Positions 12,306 to 23,200 of a DNA stretch of 64,000 bases are shown here, in pieces. Made by a program: the position numbers and the translations under genes. A model generated the notes under the pieces. That model made no database searches, was not told the origin of the DNA, and was given only the letters and a program-made list of their open reading frames with translations. The stretch's first letter is position 1. Every line of letters begins with the position of its first letter. The stretch is taken from assembly GCF_000208865.1 (NCBI RefSeq), contig NC_018397.1, positions 4,989,748-5,053,747 of the forward strand, given 5' to 3'. This DNA comes from Neospora caninum Liverpool. Taxonomy: Eukaryota > Apicomplexa > Conoidasida > Eucoccidiorida > Sarcocystidae.

Positions 12306-15079
12306 TGTAGAAAAGGCTGAAAGAAACAAGTCTCGAAACCTGGTGCCTAGGGCGAGGAGGAGACGCTTGCTCCCACTGACGAGGATGATCCGAAAATGTG
12401 AGGATACCTCGAAGGCAGGTGTTCCAGGTGTGACGGTAGCGTTGCCGCTACATAGACGCGCAGAGGCCAGTTTTTGCCCGACGAGCCCTGCATCAACAGA
12501 TCAGAGCCTCCTCCCACTGAGCGTGATGTAGCGCGTAAAGGCTGCAGAAACCCTAACTGGTGTCTGCTGTGCTGTGACAAAACGGAGTTTCCCGGTTTCG
12601 GCGCATTCAAGTTTTGCTCTTGTGGCTGCCCATGCCGCCTAGACCCGAGGCGACACGGAAGTCAGAGAGGGACCCCCCAAGATAAACGGGGGATGTACTA
12701 GCGGCGTTGAACGCGAAAATGAAACGAGTCTCCGAAACATGAGAAAAAACTGGCAAGATTCTCTCTGCGGCAAAGAACAAAACGTTCTGTTTGGCGCTTG
12801 CTCTCAATGAGCCACAGACTTGGCGTTGCAAATAAACAGGAAAGGGACACCCAAGTGAACCACGACCGAGAAGTGCACGGAGAATAAAGACGCGGCCGCG
12901 AACGGGTGACGTCAGTTGGTTCTCCACAAAAATCAGGGAGCGGAGACAGGCAAAACGCGGGATGATCGTGGCATAAAGGTAACCGACTCTTTCACCACGA
13001 TGGCGACGTGGCTCGACAAAAGGAGCGAAGACGCGCTTCCAAACACGCAGTGGACTTCCAAGCGGGGCTGCGCTGTCACCCTCACGCGGTGCAACGCTGG
13101 AAGACGAGGACGACGAGGTTGCCGCACCGCAATCGCGCGCCGCGCATGTCGCTGGAACTTTTGACGTGCAGAAGGTCACCGGTGTCTAAAGCGTTGATTG
13201 TAGCATGTCATACTTGTAAGAGTTGGTTATTATCAAGTACGGCCATGCATGGAAATGGTGGACGCCTAAAAGTGAGTACATTCGTTTTGGCAGAGAGCGA
13301 ATCTGGCGGTAGCCGGAGCTGGGGGGCGCCGTTTACCACGGAACAAAAAACGATACTCGCGAAGCGGTGTTGACTTCGAAGCGCATAGGCATGCCAAGAA
13401 GCTCCAAAACAAATGCTTTTCAGCGTTAACGCATTGAGTACCAGTTTCCCCACCAACAGAAAACAGAAGTAGCCCCACAGTCTACAAACACCATGGCTTT
13501 TTCACGAAGGTGTAACATGTGCTAGCGCAAACGCCTGTAAAAGGAATGAATTCTGTGCTCACCACGGCAGAAATTTACACGAATGCAGCGAAGATGTGAG
13601 AAAAAAGTATTCTTTCAGCCAAGAAAAGCCACCATCTGGATCTTTTTCGTTGAAATGCAGAGACAGAAAACTTTATGGTTGGCCTCTTCAGGAAAACGGC
13701 GGCGTATACACAGGCGGAAGCGACTGCGCAGCTTACGTAAGCGCGTGTACGAGCACCGAGGCCAGACATTTGAACGCGTGCTTTCCGGCACAGTCACCCT
13801 GGGTTGTCCTCATCGCGTCTGTGTTTCGGCTTGTAACGGGCCTCTGATTATGCCCCGTAGAACACCGAAGTCCTTCCGTTTGGAACGGGGAAAGCAGGCA
13901 CACCAAGATCCAAATTCTATTTTGCTGTTCATGACTGTCATGTTCAGCGCCTTAAGCATAGCGTTGCTCAGCGTATATTTAAAAAGCCAACAATTGTATA
14001 CAAGCTGTACGAATATCCTGATCTTCACTTTGGTTTGAGATGGAACGGGCACAGGCATACACAGCTGGAAATTCTGTGTCGTCTTTACAGAACACAAGCA
14101 AAGCGATGCCAGTTTGTGTAGTGATCTAAATGTGCACTCATTTCGTAGCATTGCCCCGTGATGAGCGCAAGCAAGAGAAACAAGTTCTTCAGTGAGGTAG
14201 CATCGAATCGGAGTGACAGCGTGCAGCGGGGCTCGACTCTCTCCACCGGGAGTCTCATGAAAGCGTTGTTTTGAAGAATCGTGTTCGAAAGAGGGCTCTT
14301 ACAGCCTGCGAGAGAGAAGATCCCTGAACATCATCACTCGGCGCAACTTACATGACGTACAATGGGGCAAGCAATCGCTTTTTTAGGCTTTCGCAAACGG
14401 TGGTACCATAGATCGTTGCTGCCATGAAGTCTGTAATATCTTCTGCGCAATCACGACGGCCGTTTCACTTTCTGACGAGCTTCCATAAAATGTCGGGTGG
14501 GGATAGCCACAACAGAGCATTGGCCCGTGCACTATTATGCCCAGCAAGCGAACAGACTGGCAAGAGACGGGAAGACGGTTGATGAAGCTCTTTCATTAGC
14601 GCGATGAGTCGATTCTAGTTCTGCCAACTGGCCCTCCTTCCATTCCCCGGAGAGGTCCGAAGTAGTGACCATGGCGGAGCTAGCTTTTTCGTGGCCAGTC
14701 GCATTGTGTCATCTTCCATGGAGTAAGGGGGTGTTATCGAGGATAGAATTTTACTGGCGAGCTGTGGACGTCGCGACGAGAGCAATTCCATTCTGCACGC
14801 CGTCCAAGAATTGCGATCTTTCGCTAATTCGCACGCCGTATCGCTGTGGCGAGCTAGCCGCATCGCCCTCTCCTCGCTTCCTCACATGGCATAGAGAGGA
14901 TAGGCAAGGGATGGTATGGTCCACTTTGCCGCTTCAACACGATCATCACTTCCGTTTCAGTTCCATTTGTTACTTCAAGTTCGACGCTTACCACGTTCTT
15001 CCTTGTAAGAAACGGCTTTGCCGAACTCCACAACACGTTCAAGTTCTCCGTGAACACAAAGATACACCTACTTCACAAG
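12306..15079. other. Intergenic region upstream of ISP and of the Tyr-rich gene
   Basis: No confident gene. This is a divergent spacer holding the promoters and 5' UTRs of the minus-strand ISP gene and the plus-strand Tyr-rich gene. A 190-codon frame on the minus strand (12607-13179) and a 151-codon frame on the plus strand (13583-14038, ending in a hydrophobic segment) stay open but lack domains or convincing starts. Confidence 0.45.
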
Positions 15080-15493
15080 ATGAAGGTGTTCAACTTCTTT
15101 TTGCTCATCGCCATCGTTGCCGCGTCGGTGTCCAGCGGCAACGCAGAACCCGTAAGCTTTAACAGCATCGCCATCTGCAAGGCCCGCGTGTTCCAATAAT
15201 CGAGATCTATGAGTATTCCTCGTCATCCGTTTGGTGTGATGCTTTTGCAGGAACGCGCTGACGCGAAGCCGCTGCCTAAAGAAGTCAGCGTCGAAGAGCC
15301 ATCGGTCGTGCAGGAAGTGCTTCCCCAAAAGCGTGACATTCAGAAACGGGGACTGTTCCCCAGACGCTGGGGCTACGGCTACGGCTACCCGTATGGAGGA
15401 TACGGCTACGGGTACTACGGCTACCCATACGGAGGATACGGTTATTACGGTTACCCTTATGGAGCATACGGCTACGGAGGGTATTACTGGTAA
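15080..15493 (+). CDS. Small secreted Tyr/Gly-rich protein, 2 exons, 104 aa
   Basis: Exons 15080-15151 and 15251-15493 join in phase (GTAAGC donor, TTTTGCAG acceptor). Exon 1 encodes a complete signal peptide: MKVFNFFLLIAIVAASVSS, with cleavage likely near SGNA. The mature chain has a short acidic/proline stretch, then dibasic sites (QKR, QKRG, FPRR), then a 40-residue tail built from GYGYPYGG-type motifs with 19 tyrosines and no cysteine. In coccidia, Tyr-rich secreted proteins can be cross-linked through dityrosine and harden the oocyst and sporocyst walls. That role is an inference from composition. It converges on the Cys-rich secreted protein at 16517-18220. Other extracellular-matrix or dense-granule roles remain possible. 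Confidence 0.85.
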
Positions 15494-16516
15494 TTGTACC
15501 GGCCAAGAACGATGGTTACGATTACGTCTGCTAGCACGCCTAGAACCACAGCTACCCATGTGGAGGAGGCAGCTACAGTTGATGCAGATTCCGAGGGTAT
15601 GGGTATAGAGAGGATTCTGCCAAGTGACTGAATTGGGCAAGGAAACAGGTGATCGTGTTCCGCGTTCGTGTGGTCGAGCCAAACCGATGGGGATGTTTCA
15701 ACGATCAGTTTGTCATTCCATGGCCGAGAACCATTTGAACTCGGTTCATGAAAAAACTCGTGTCTAGTGTAAAATTGTTGCTACATTTACTGATTTGTAG
15801 AGCCACCACAGGGGTGAGGTGACTGGCATCTCACTCGGTGATGAGCCTCCGTTGAGATTACCGCTGGGTACAAACGATCGACATGCACTTGACCAACCAA
15901 GTATGTAGTGTAAAGCACGCTTGCAGTAGTGCTTTAAATAACACCGTTGGACTATACCGTGTCAGCCATATACCAAAAGCTAAAGGAGCTTTCAGTACCA
16001 GAGAGGTGAAGAAGCACGAACGGAGTATCGAAATACAAGTACGGTGGATACTAAGAGGTGCAGTTTGCTAACAACCGAAAACGGTAGCAGCACACCTGAA
16101 AAAGAGCTCCAGGTGTGGAGCCTGAAAGGAAGTAGAAAGCTTGGCTCTGTAGCGCCGTGATGGCACGCCAATGAGGGTGCCTACTCCAATCAACGTGTTG
16201 CACTGTAGCGCATGCTACTAGCCGACCATCGCGACCCGGTCTCGGCCAACTTAGCGAATCATTGCAAATGCATTTTTGAATGTAATCATGTTTGGTTCTG
16301 TACTGCGATCCGAAAATATCATTGGGGAGTGTGAGACAAAAGGGACAATGAAATACCAGCCAGCACGAGCGAGTAAAAACCATTGCATGACTCAGCAGGC
16401 GCCTTAGAGACTCGCGAAAAACACTGCTCTTCGACTGTCAAAATCATGAGGATAGCCACGTTTCTTCCGAGGCCACAACATCCTTAATCCTGTAGGGCCG
16501 TTAGACGTCATCACTT
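15494..16516. other. Convergent intergenic spacer
   Basis: Spacer between the 3' ends of the Tyr-rich gene and the Cys-rich gene. I see only 3' UTR-like sequence and no coding signal. Confidence 0.5.
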
Positions 16517-18220
16517 TCACAGTTTTTTTGCAGGAGGAGGCGGCGGCGGGATGTGAGTTACAGGGATATCAGCACACACTTGTTTGTATGCGGTCTCGTA
16601 GCATGTGTATGGGACCTCTGTAACTTCAGTTTTGAAGCAAGTTCCAACCCTGTCGAGGTTTATTGTCTCGCATTTGATTGCCAGGTCCTTCCTGGTACAG
16701 GGGTACTCTTCATCATGTTCAACAACCGCTGAGCATTTGCCCATTTCGTAAGACGGAATGTGAAGACACTTCTCTTCGGTTGTTTGCTCAGGGCATGAAT
16801 AATCTACCTCCTTTTCCACCTCCTTCAGACACGGCTCGGCAATAACCTCTGGGTAGTCACTGCAGACTTCCTGAAATTCCCGTCTGGGACACTCAAAGGA
16901 GACGCTTTTGAGAAGCGTGGTTGCACAGACGGACATCTTGGGCTTTTTCACTTCGTAGCAGTTTTCCGAGAAGTCGTGCTTCACACACTCAAAACTCTCG
17001 ACTTTCTTTTCAAATTTGTATCCTTGTTTCCTGATCTTTCGAGGAACAGTTTCGCAGACCTCTTGCGCGACCTGAGACTCGCATGGCACCTCAACGTCCT
17101 TAGTTACTGGCCTAGAGCACATCTTGGGAACCACTCTCTCCTCCATAACACACTGAGAATCAGGTACCTTCTGATGGCAGAGCTGCGGTGCCTTTTTCGC
17201 CACTTTCCTGGTACACACCTTCGGCACCATTGCCATTACTTCTTCCTCGCATGGAACCTGTTGAATCTCTTCAGTGTCAACTTCAACGAGGAAGCAGTTT
17301 CCTCTCTTGCTGGGTCCCAATCTGCGGAGCTTTTTGCTAGGTGGTGGGCACCGCTCGATCTTCGCCTTCCCGGGAACTCGCTTCGCGCACGTCTTGGCCA
17401 CCCGGTGAGGTTTCATTTCGCTACAGTCATACGTCTCTTCCACCAGAATGTCCTTCTCACATGGAACATCAATCATCTTGAATGTTTCGACGCACCTTTG
17501 TTCCCACTTTGATTCGGGACACGGGTATTGTTCCTCGGACAAAATCGACTTCCGGCACTGCCCCTGCTTCGTGTGCAGCTTCACTGAGCACACCTTCTCC
17601 TGTACGGTGTCGTCGTAATCGTAGGCGACCGGAACCTCCACTTCGCGGGTGCAGACTGAATTTATGTTCTTCATTTCTACGTCGCAAACAGTGGCAGTCT
17701 CGCTGCTCCAGCATTCATATTCCTGGACATACGGCTGTGTATCGTAGCAGGTGTCAGGAACGAGCTTGGAGTCAATCTCACATCGGGGAACGGCGATGTC
17801 CTTAGAACATGTGCTAGCGACCTTCTCCTTGATCTTTCGTCGACACGTTTTCGCCACTGTTAGTGGGATCTGGGAGCACAACGTCTGAGTTGTAGCTTTT
17901 GGACAGTCGTAGGATACCTCCTTCTTCACAAGACGATGGCACACGTCATCAACGATGACCTGAACGGGTTTGCAAACCTCATCCGTGGCAGGCTGTGGGC
18001 AGTTGTAAGGCCTAGAGACTGATTCCTTCTTCAAGCATACTCTCTCGACACTGTAAGGTACCTGGAAACATTCTGTCTGTGTGTGGAGGGGCAACAGCTC
18101 TTTTGCAGGGGGTTGCGGCGGCGGCACACTAACTGGCGTCTTCTTGTCCTTAGGACCAGCCCTTGCGCCTTGAACCAGAAGCGCAACGGCTGCAATGGTC
18201 GACACGAAACGAAAACCCAT
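16517..18220 (-). CDS. Secreted periodic Cys-rich protein, 567 aa, candidate wall/matrix protein
   Basis: Single exon. Met at 18220 opens a signal peptide (MGFRFVSTIAAVALLVQGARA). The frame continues upstream to 18469, but only this Met gives a secretion signal. The mature chain has 44 cysteines, an even number suiting full disulfide pairing, spaced in a degenerate period of about 35 residues of the form V-P/S-Y-x-C, seven or so residues, C-x-x-V/I, nine or so residues, C-x-R/K. Proline-rich collars flank the array (VPPPQPPAKE near the N-terminus, IPPPPPPAKKL at the end). A single KKLRRLG segment interrupts the array about midway. The spacing differs from classical COWP-type oocyst wall repeats, so I do not assign that family. 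Secretion, regular cysteines and the Tyr-rich neighbour suggest an oocyst or sporocyst wall or other matrix role. Confidence 0.8.
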   Translation of the reverse strand: MGFRFVSTIAAVALLVQGARAGPKDKKTPVSVPPPQPPAKELLPLHTQTECFQVPYSVERVCLKKESVSRPYNCPQPATDEVCKPVQVIVDDVCHRLVKKEVSYDCPKATTQTLCSQIPLTVAKTCRRKIKEKVASTCSKDIAVPRCEIDSKLVPDTCYDTQPYVQEYECWSSETATVCDVEMKNINSVCTREVEVPVAYDYDDTVQEKVCSVKLHTKQGQCRKSILSEEQYPCPESKWEQRCVETFKMIDVPCEKDILVEETYDCSEMKPHRVAKTCAKRVPGKAKIERCPPPSKKLRRLGPSKRGNCFLVEVDTEEIQQVPCEEEVMAMVPKVCTRKVAKKAPQLCHQKVPDSQCVMEERVVPKMCSRPVTKDVEVPCESQVAQEVCETVPRKIRKQGYKFEKKVESFECVKHDFSENCYEVKKPKMSVCATTLLKSVSFECPRREFQEVCSDYPEVIAEPCLKEVEKEVDYSCPEQTTEEKCLHIPSYEMGKCSAVVEHDEEYPCTRKDLAIKCETINLDRVGTCFKTEVTEVPYTCYETAYKQVCADIPVTHIPPPPPPAKKL

Positions 18221-20106
18221 TTTGAGGGAAGTGGGGATGCCAATCACGAAATGTAGAGGCCGGAAATGCAGAGCAGAGGGCAAACTAAACAGAACATGAT
18301 AATGTGATGCACCGATGCGTCCGCTGTCAAGTGACACGCTGGCTGGTCCGGAAAGGCCCGTAGACGGGCGTGCTCGCGCCCGCGTTGCCCCTGTTTGTCG
18401 AGCAACGGCTTTCATTCCGGTTGATCGGAGGGATAACCTTTGAGAGACATTGCCTCTCTCCGCGTTCAAAAAAGAATGAGAACTACCTTAAAACCAACGA
18501 GGTACCCACTAGCCGCTTCACCGCATCCACCACCACAAAGAGCGAGTGCAGCAACATGCTCCGACCACAGGCGACGTTCGACAGTCAGATTTCACCGATG
18601 TTTTTGAGGAGCGGGCAACGTGACTCGCTTTGTTGACCAAGCTGAATTCAATGGAACAGGCGTTCAGCTAAACAGTCTGAGTCGATGAGAAAGAATCCGT
18701 AGCTGTCTTTGCATCCAGGTGTCTAGATAACACGACTGTCATGATTCAGTGAATGATGCGTATTTCGCAGTTAAGGTGACAACCCGATACGTCGACTCCG
18801 CAGATGAGATTGACACGGTCCGTCTTCACCTTGCCAACAATTCTAAACATCCATACAGTCGGCACTACGCAGAGACAGCGACAGTGATACTGGGTTGCCT
18901 TTTCTTGAAAAGATATGTACGCCACCGTTGTGTACGGACTGGCTTGCACACTTGGCAATTATTTCGGTTGTCTACAAACAAACTGGCAGTCAACGTGCAT
19001 CTCATTTCCGATACTAGACGTGCACATCGTAGACCTACTCATTAATAGAACCTAGAATACTGAACGTGACTCTAGTTGTAAGATACAGACAGCCGAGTTC
19101 TCTATGATTGCTTTACTGAAAAGGGCAATCATGATGTGTTTCTTCCCCTCTTCTTCAGCCACCACGGACGCCGCGTCCCGATGTTCCCTACTAGACCTCT
19201 TTTACTGGACTTCATCCCTCAGGTAGATTCCCACCTTCCCCAATGGAATCATTTGCTGTACCCGTGGTGACGCATATGACTACCAATACAGAAAGGGGGT
19301 GTCAGGCGTGTGGAGAACACCAAGCGCTTCTCGGATTCAGTATACAAAGAAGAAGAATGGTGGTACCAGCGTACCGGGGTTTCGGTATTTTTGAGGGAAC
19401 TCGTACGAGCGCCCTTCATGTAACTACCTCCGGCTTTGCACGCCTTGACAAAAATGCATACTTTTCTGTCCGTTCGTACTCATCACAATCCTGCATCAGG
19501 ATTACCCGAAAGGAAAAGTGCTCTAAAAACTTTTATGATGCGACGAAACTCCCAATTCCTAGTGTCGTACGAGCATGTCCTGAGTCCCCGACACAGTCAG
19601 ATTCCGGTACCTGTTTCACTGAACAGACAAAACGTCACACGCTCGACCAATTCATAGAGGTGGTGAGGCTCTGTCTTGTCTTTCCCGAGCTTTGCTGAGA
19701 GAGACGGGAAGAGAGAACGGCGCCTGGCACCATGTTTCCTGTCATCGGTCCCCGCCGCACAGTTGCGACCAGGACACGAACGGATGTCACCAGAAAGAAG
19801 GTAAAATGGAGGACAAAATGCAACTGTCGGCAGAACCAGGAAGTGAACGTCTGAACAGAAAGGGGCCAGAACGCGTTGTCTCTCTGCGCAGTGTCCTCAG
19901 ACCGTGTTTCTCCCTCGTAAAAGAAGAGACAGAAGGACAAAAAATCGCGAGACAGCCCCCGAGAAGAGAAATCGAGGAGAGAGCAAAAAGTGAGAGAAGG
20001 GAGACGACGGATATGCCACGGAAAAAGAGCGCGGAGATGCACGAAACTCGCCGGCCTAACAAAACAAAATATGGAGCCATCTGCCTGAGTAATCTGTGTG
20101 TTCCGC
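18221..20106. other. Intergenic region before the assembly gap
   Basis: Holds the promoter and 5' UTR of the Cys-rich gene (left) and the distal 3' flank of the minus-strand PPR-like gene (right). A 151-codon + strand frame at 19243-19698 shows no domain and no splice partners. Nothing else is supported. Confidence 0.5.
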
Positions 20107-20206
20107 NNNNNNNNNNNNNNNNNNNNNNNNNNNNNNNNNNNNNNNNNNNNNNNNNNNNNNNNNNNNNNNNNNNNNNNNNNNNNNNNNNNNNNNNNNNNNN
20201 NNNNNN
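20107..20206. other. Assembly gap (100 N)
   Basis: Exactly 100 undetermined bases, the conventional size for a gap of unknown length. The right side abuts a C26 homopolymer (20210-20235), which probably stopped the reads. Confidence 0.98.
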
Positions 20207-20209
20207 TTT

Positions 20210-20235
20210 CCCCCCCCCCCCCCCCCCCCCCCCCC
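20210..20235 (+). repeat. C26 homopolymer at gap edge
   Basis: Twenty-six consecutive C immediately right of the N run, just downstream of the PPR-like gene stop codon at 20259. Confidence 0.95.
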
Positions 20236-20258
20236 TTTCGCCCTTTTTTTCTCCGTAG

Positions 20259-23200
20259 TTAGCCGCGCTTCTCCGTGCTCTTCCGCGCCCGCCCTCTCCA
20301 ATTCCGAACTCGCACCTTGCCTTTTTCAAAAAACAAACTCGGTTCCGCGGCCGAAAAATGTTCTTCGGCTCCTGCTGGATCGAGGCCTTTCCATTTTCCT
20401 GTATCGTTTTCCCCACGTTCTCCGCTGTATCTCATGGGCTCATCCCAATCTGCCATTCCGCTTTTTATCGCGTCCTCCTGCGACAACGACATTGTCTCGC
20501 TAATGTCCTCTTCTCTCAGATCGACATCCCCTATACACTTCTCTCCCTGTAACGCCTTGCGCTGAAGACGGCTAACTGCTCTGTTGTCGCGTGCACGCCC
20601 GCCCGCCGCAGAGGTTTCCAGTGTCCACGACGGGAGACCCAGCGACGCTGTGTCAGTCGGCTCCTCTTCCTCTTCCAAGCGTCTTCTGGTCCTGTCAAAG
20701 TTTCTGTCGTCGAATGGAAGCGCTTCCAACGGCACTCCTCCCGCTGTGAAAAGGCCGGGTTCCTCTCCTCTATGGCGACTCGGGGAGAACTCCGCCGTTA
20801 GGCCCCGGCCCTCTGAGGAAACAGGATGAGATCCGAAAACGTGACACACAGAGCATGTCCAAACAGTTCCTTATCTACCCCGCATTCACACAGGGCGTAT
20901 GCCTGCGTGTTGGACGAAACGCACCGGAGATGCATCTTCAGAAACGCACATATGCAGAGGGGAAACGGGATATTAAATGCCCACATTTATCACAGGGTTT
21001 GATGCAAGGAGTTGCGAATTCATCTTCGCTGCTCATTCAGGCGTCTCAGAGAGTCACATGGGAAAGAAAGGGTTCCAGCGCGGGCCGTCTCTTCAGTGAC
21101 ACATCTCGTAGCTGTCTCTTTAACCCACCAGCGAAAACATATGTGCACATAGCGATGTGCACGCCCATAAATATACAAGCCAATATGTACGCATATTTAC
21201 GTGATTGTTTTAGCGAACCTTCCACGACATCGGTTCAATACGTCCAGACGCACCACTGTAGCGCACTAGACAAAACCAGAAACTGGACCGTTCTTCAAAC
21301 GCACCTACTGAACTCACTTGTAACGTTCCCGCTCCCCCCATCCCCATCAGTCCGTCCTCACCTGTTTGCTGACTGAAGAGTGGGTGCGAATTGAGTGCTT
21401 CGGCAGCGCCAAGTCCAGCAGCTGCAAGCGCCCCCGGGTGTACAGACGCCTGTGCATCTGCAGCAACGGCTGCAAGAGCGGCGATTTCTGCTTCTCGGGA
21501 CTCGTATTCTCCTGTGGTTTCCATTCCCGCAAGCGTTGTTTCGTCGCTCCCCGCCGCATCCAATACACGGCTTTGCGGCCCCGAAACACCCTCTCCAGAA
21601 TTTAACGGCTTTGTCCCTTTTGAATAATCTGACGAACGCGAGAGAAGCGGGGACCGCTCGGTCGCAGAGAGGCGATCACTGTTCTGATCTTTCAGGCGCT
21701 CCTGAATCATAACGAACTGCGCTGCACGAGGTAACAGAGGATCGACTGCGTTGCCGACCCACAAAGCGCCCAAGTCGTGAAGCGAGAAGAGGTGCTCCTC
21801 GCTGACACCCTGACGAAAACAGCAGCATGGGTCAACTTTTGAAAACCGCACGAAGTGGAATGTGAATGATGCAAGATATGCCCGATGCTTATGCGCCCTC
21901 CTCGCCACCAGTGAGAAGGCACTCGACGACCCACACGAACAGAGCCACAGGCTTCGAAGCAAGACACAGAATGTTGCCCAGGCTGCACATGTCATATATA
22001 TATATATATATATATATAGGTGGAAGAGCGATGAAGGCATGCGTGCGCTAACGTCTGGAGATTGCTGGAAGTGCTCGTACCGACGCAACATGTTGTTTCA
22101 AATATCCGGATGTATGGATAGAAGTATCTTTGCGTATACCGATAAAAAAGTTGAATAGCTCTGAACGGAATGCCAGAATTGTGCATACCAGTCAAGAACC
22201 TTTTGCATTTACGCAGCAATGTGTACAGTTTATCCGAACGTATGTCACCAGCCAGCTCCCAGGCGACTCGCAGCAGTTCTCCCCGGCGTCTTGCAAGCAC
22301 CACCCTCTAATGCCGGTCTGACATTTTGCACGAAACCGCTCACCTGGTGGCGAAGAGCGGCGTTTTTCCGAGCTATCCACCGCTGTCGGCGGTTCCGAAC
22401 GAGGGCGGCAAGAAGCCACGCTGCTCGAAGCAGCTTCCGCGTGTTGTCTGCGTGAGGTTCCGCATCGAGCGCGACGAGCTCCATGTAAGAGGTTAGGATG
22501 CGCTGTACAGACACCAGCAAGCAAAGCGGCAACGAGCTTTCCTTTCCTTTCTTGTCGGTTTCAGCCAAACACCAGACACGTCGAAGCAAACCTCTGCGCT
22601 TGACCCCCAATTGCCCAAAAGGTTCGAGGTCATCCAGGAGTACACTCGCGCTTCGCTCTCCGCCGTCTCAACCATGAGGCTCCAACTGCCTCAGTCTCGC
22701 GTTGTATAGATCCAGATACAAATATATATACATATATATATATATATATATGCAGGTGGGTATCTCGAAGTCTGGGGGGCGACCAGTAAGTTGCAGCAAC
22801 TTCAGAAAGCGACGCTCTTCCCAAGATATTTTGTAAAAATGCAGAAGAAAATGAAGAGACCGGCACTCGCACGTGCGGAGCGGAGCTCACCTCGTTGTAC
22901 CGCACGAGTGTCGGGTGAACTTTGGACTCCTTCATCAGATTCAACACCTCCCAAGCCTGAAAAGAAAAAATCAGACAGACACATGCACATAAATAGTTAC
23001 ATCCGCCTAAATACGAAGAGTGTCACCTATACGCGTTATTGGTGCCTTGATCAGTGTATGTACACGTCGGCATCAAACTCTTGACGGGGCTGTATCACCG
23101 TGTTGAGAAGCCGGGATGCGCTCCATTCGACAATGCGCTCGGTTCGACAATGTCCACGCGTCCACATTCCCTCCGCGCCTTCATGGTAAACAAGTAGACC

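Noticed and set aside
12607..13179. 190-codon minus-strand ORF upstream of ISP
   Set aside because: Overlaps the expected ISP 5' UTR, contains a Ser run and no domain; not enough to call a gene.
13583..14038. + strand ORF with MPRRTP and a hydrophobic end, considered as a cox1 fragment
   Set aside because: Only the MPRR-x-P tetrad matches cox1; the rest does not, and there is no repeat copy elsewhere in the window.
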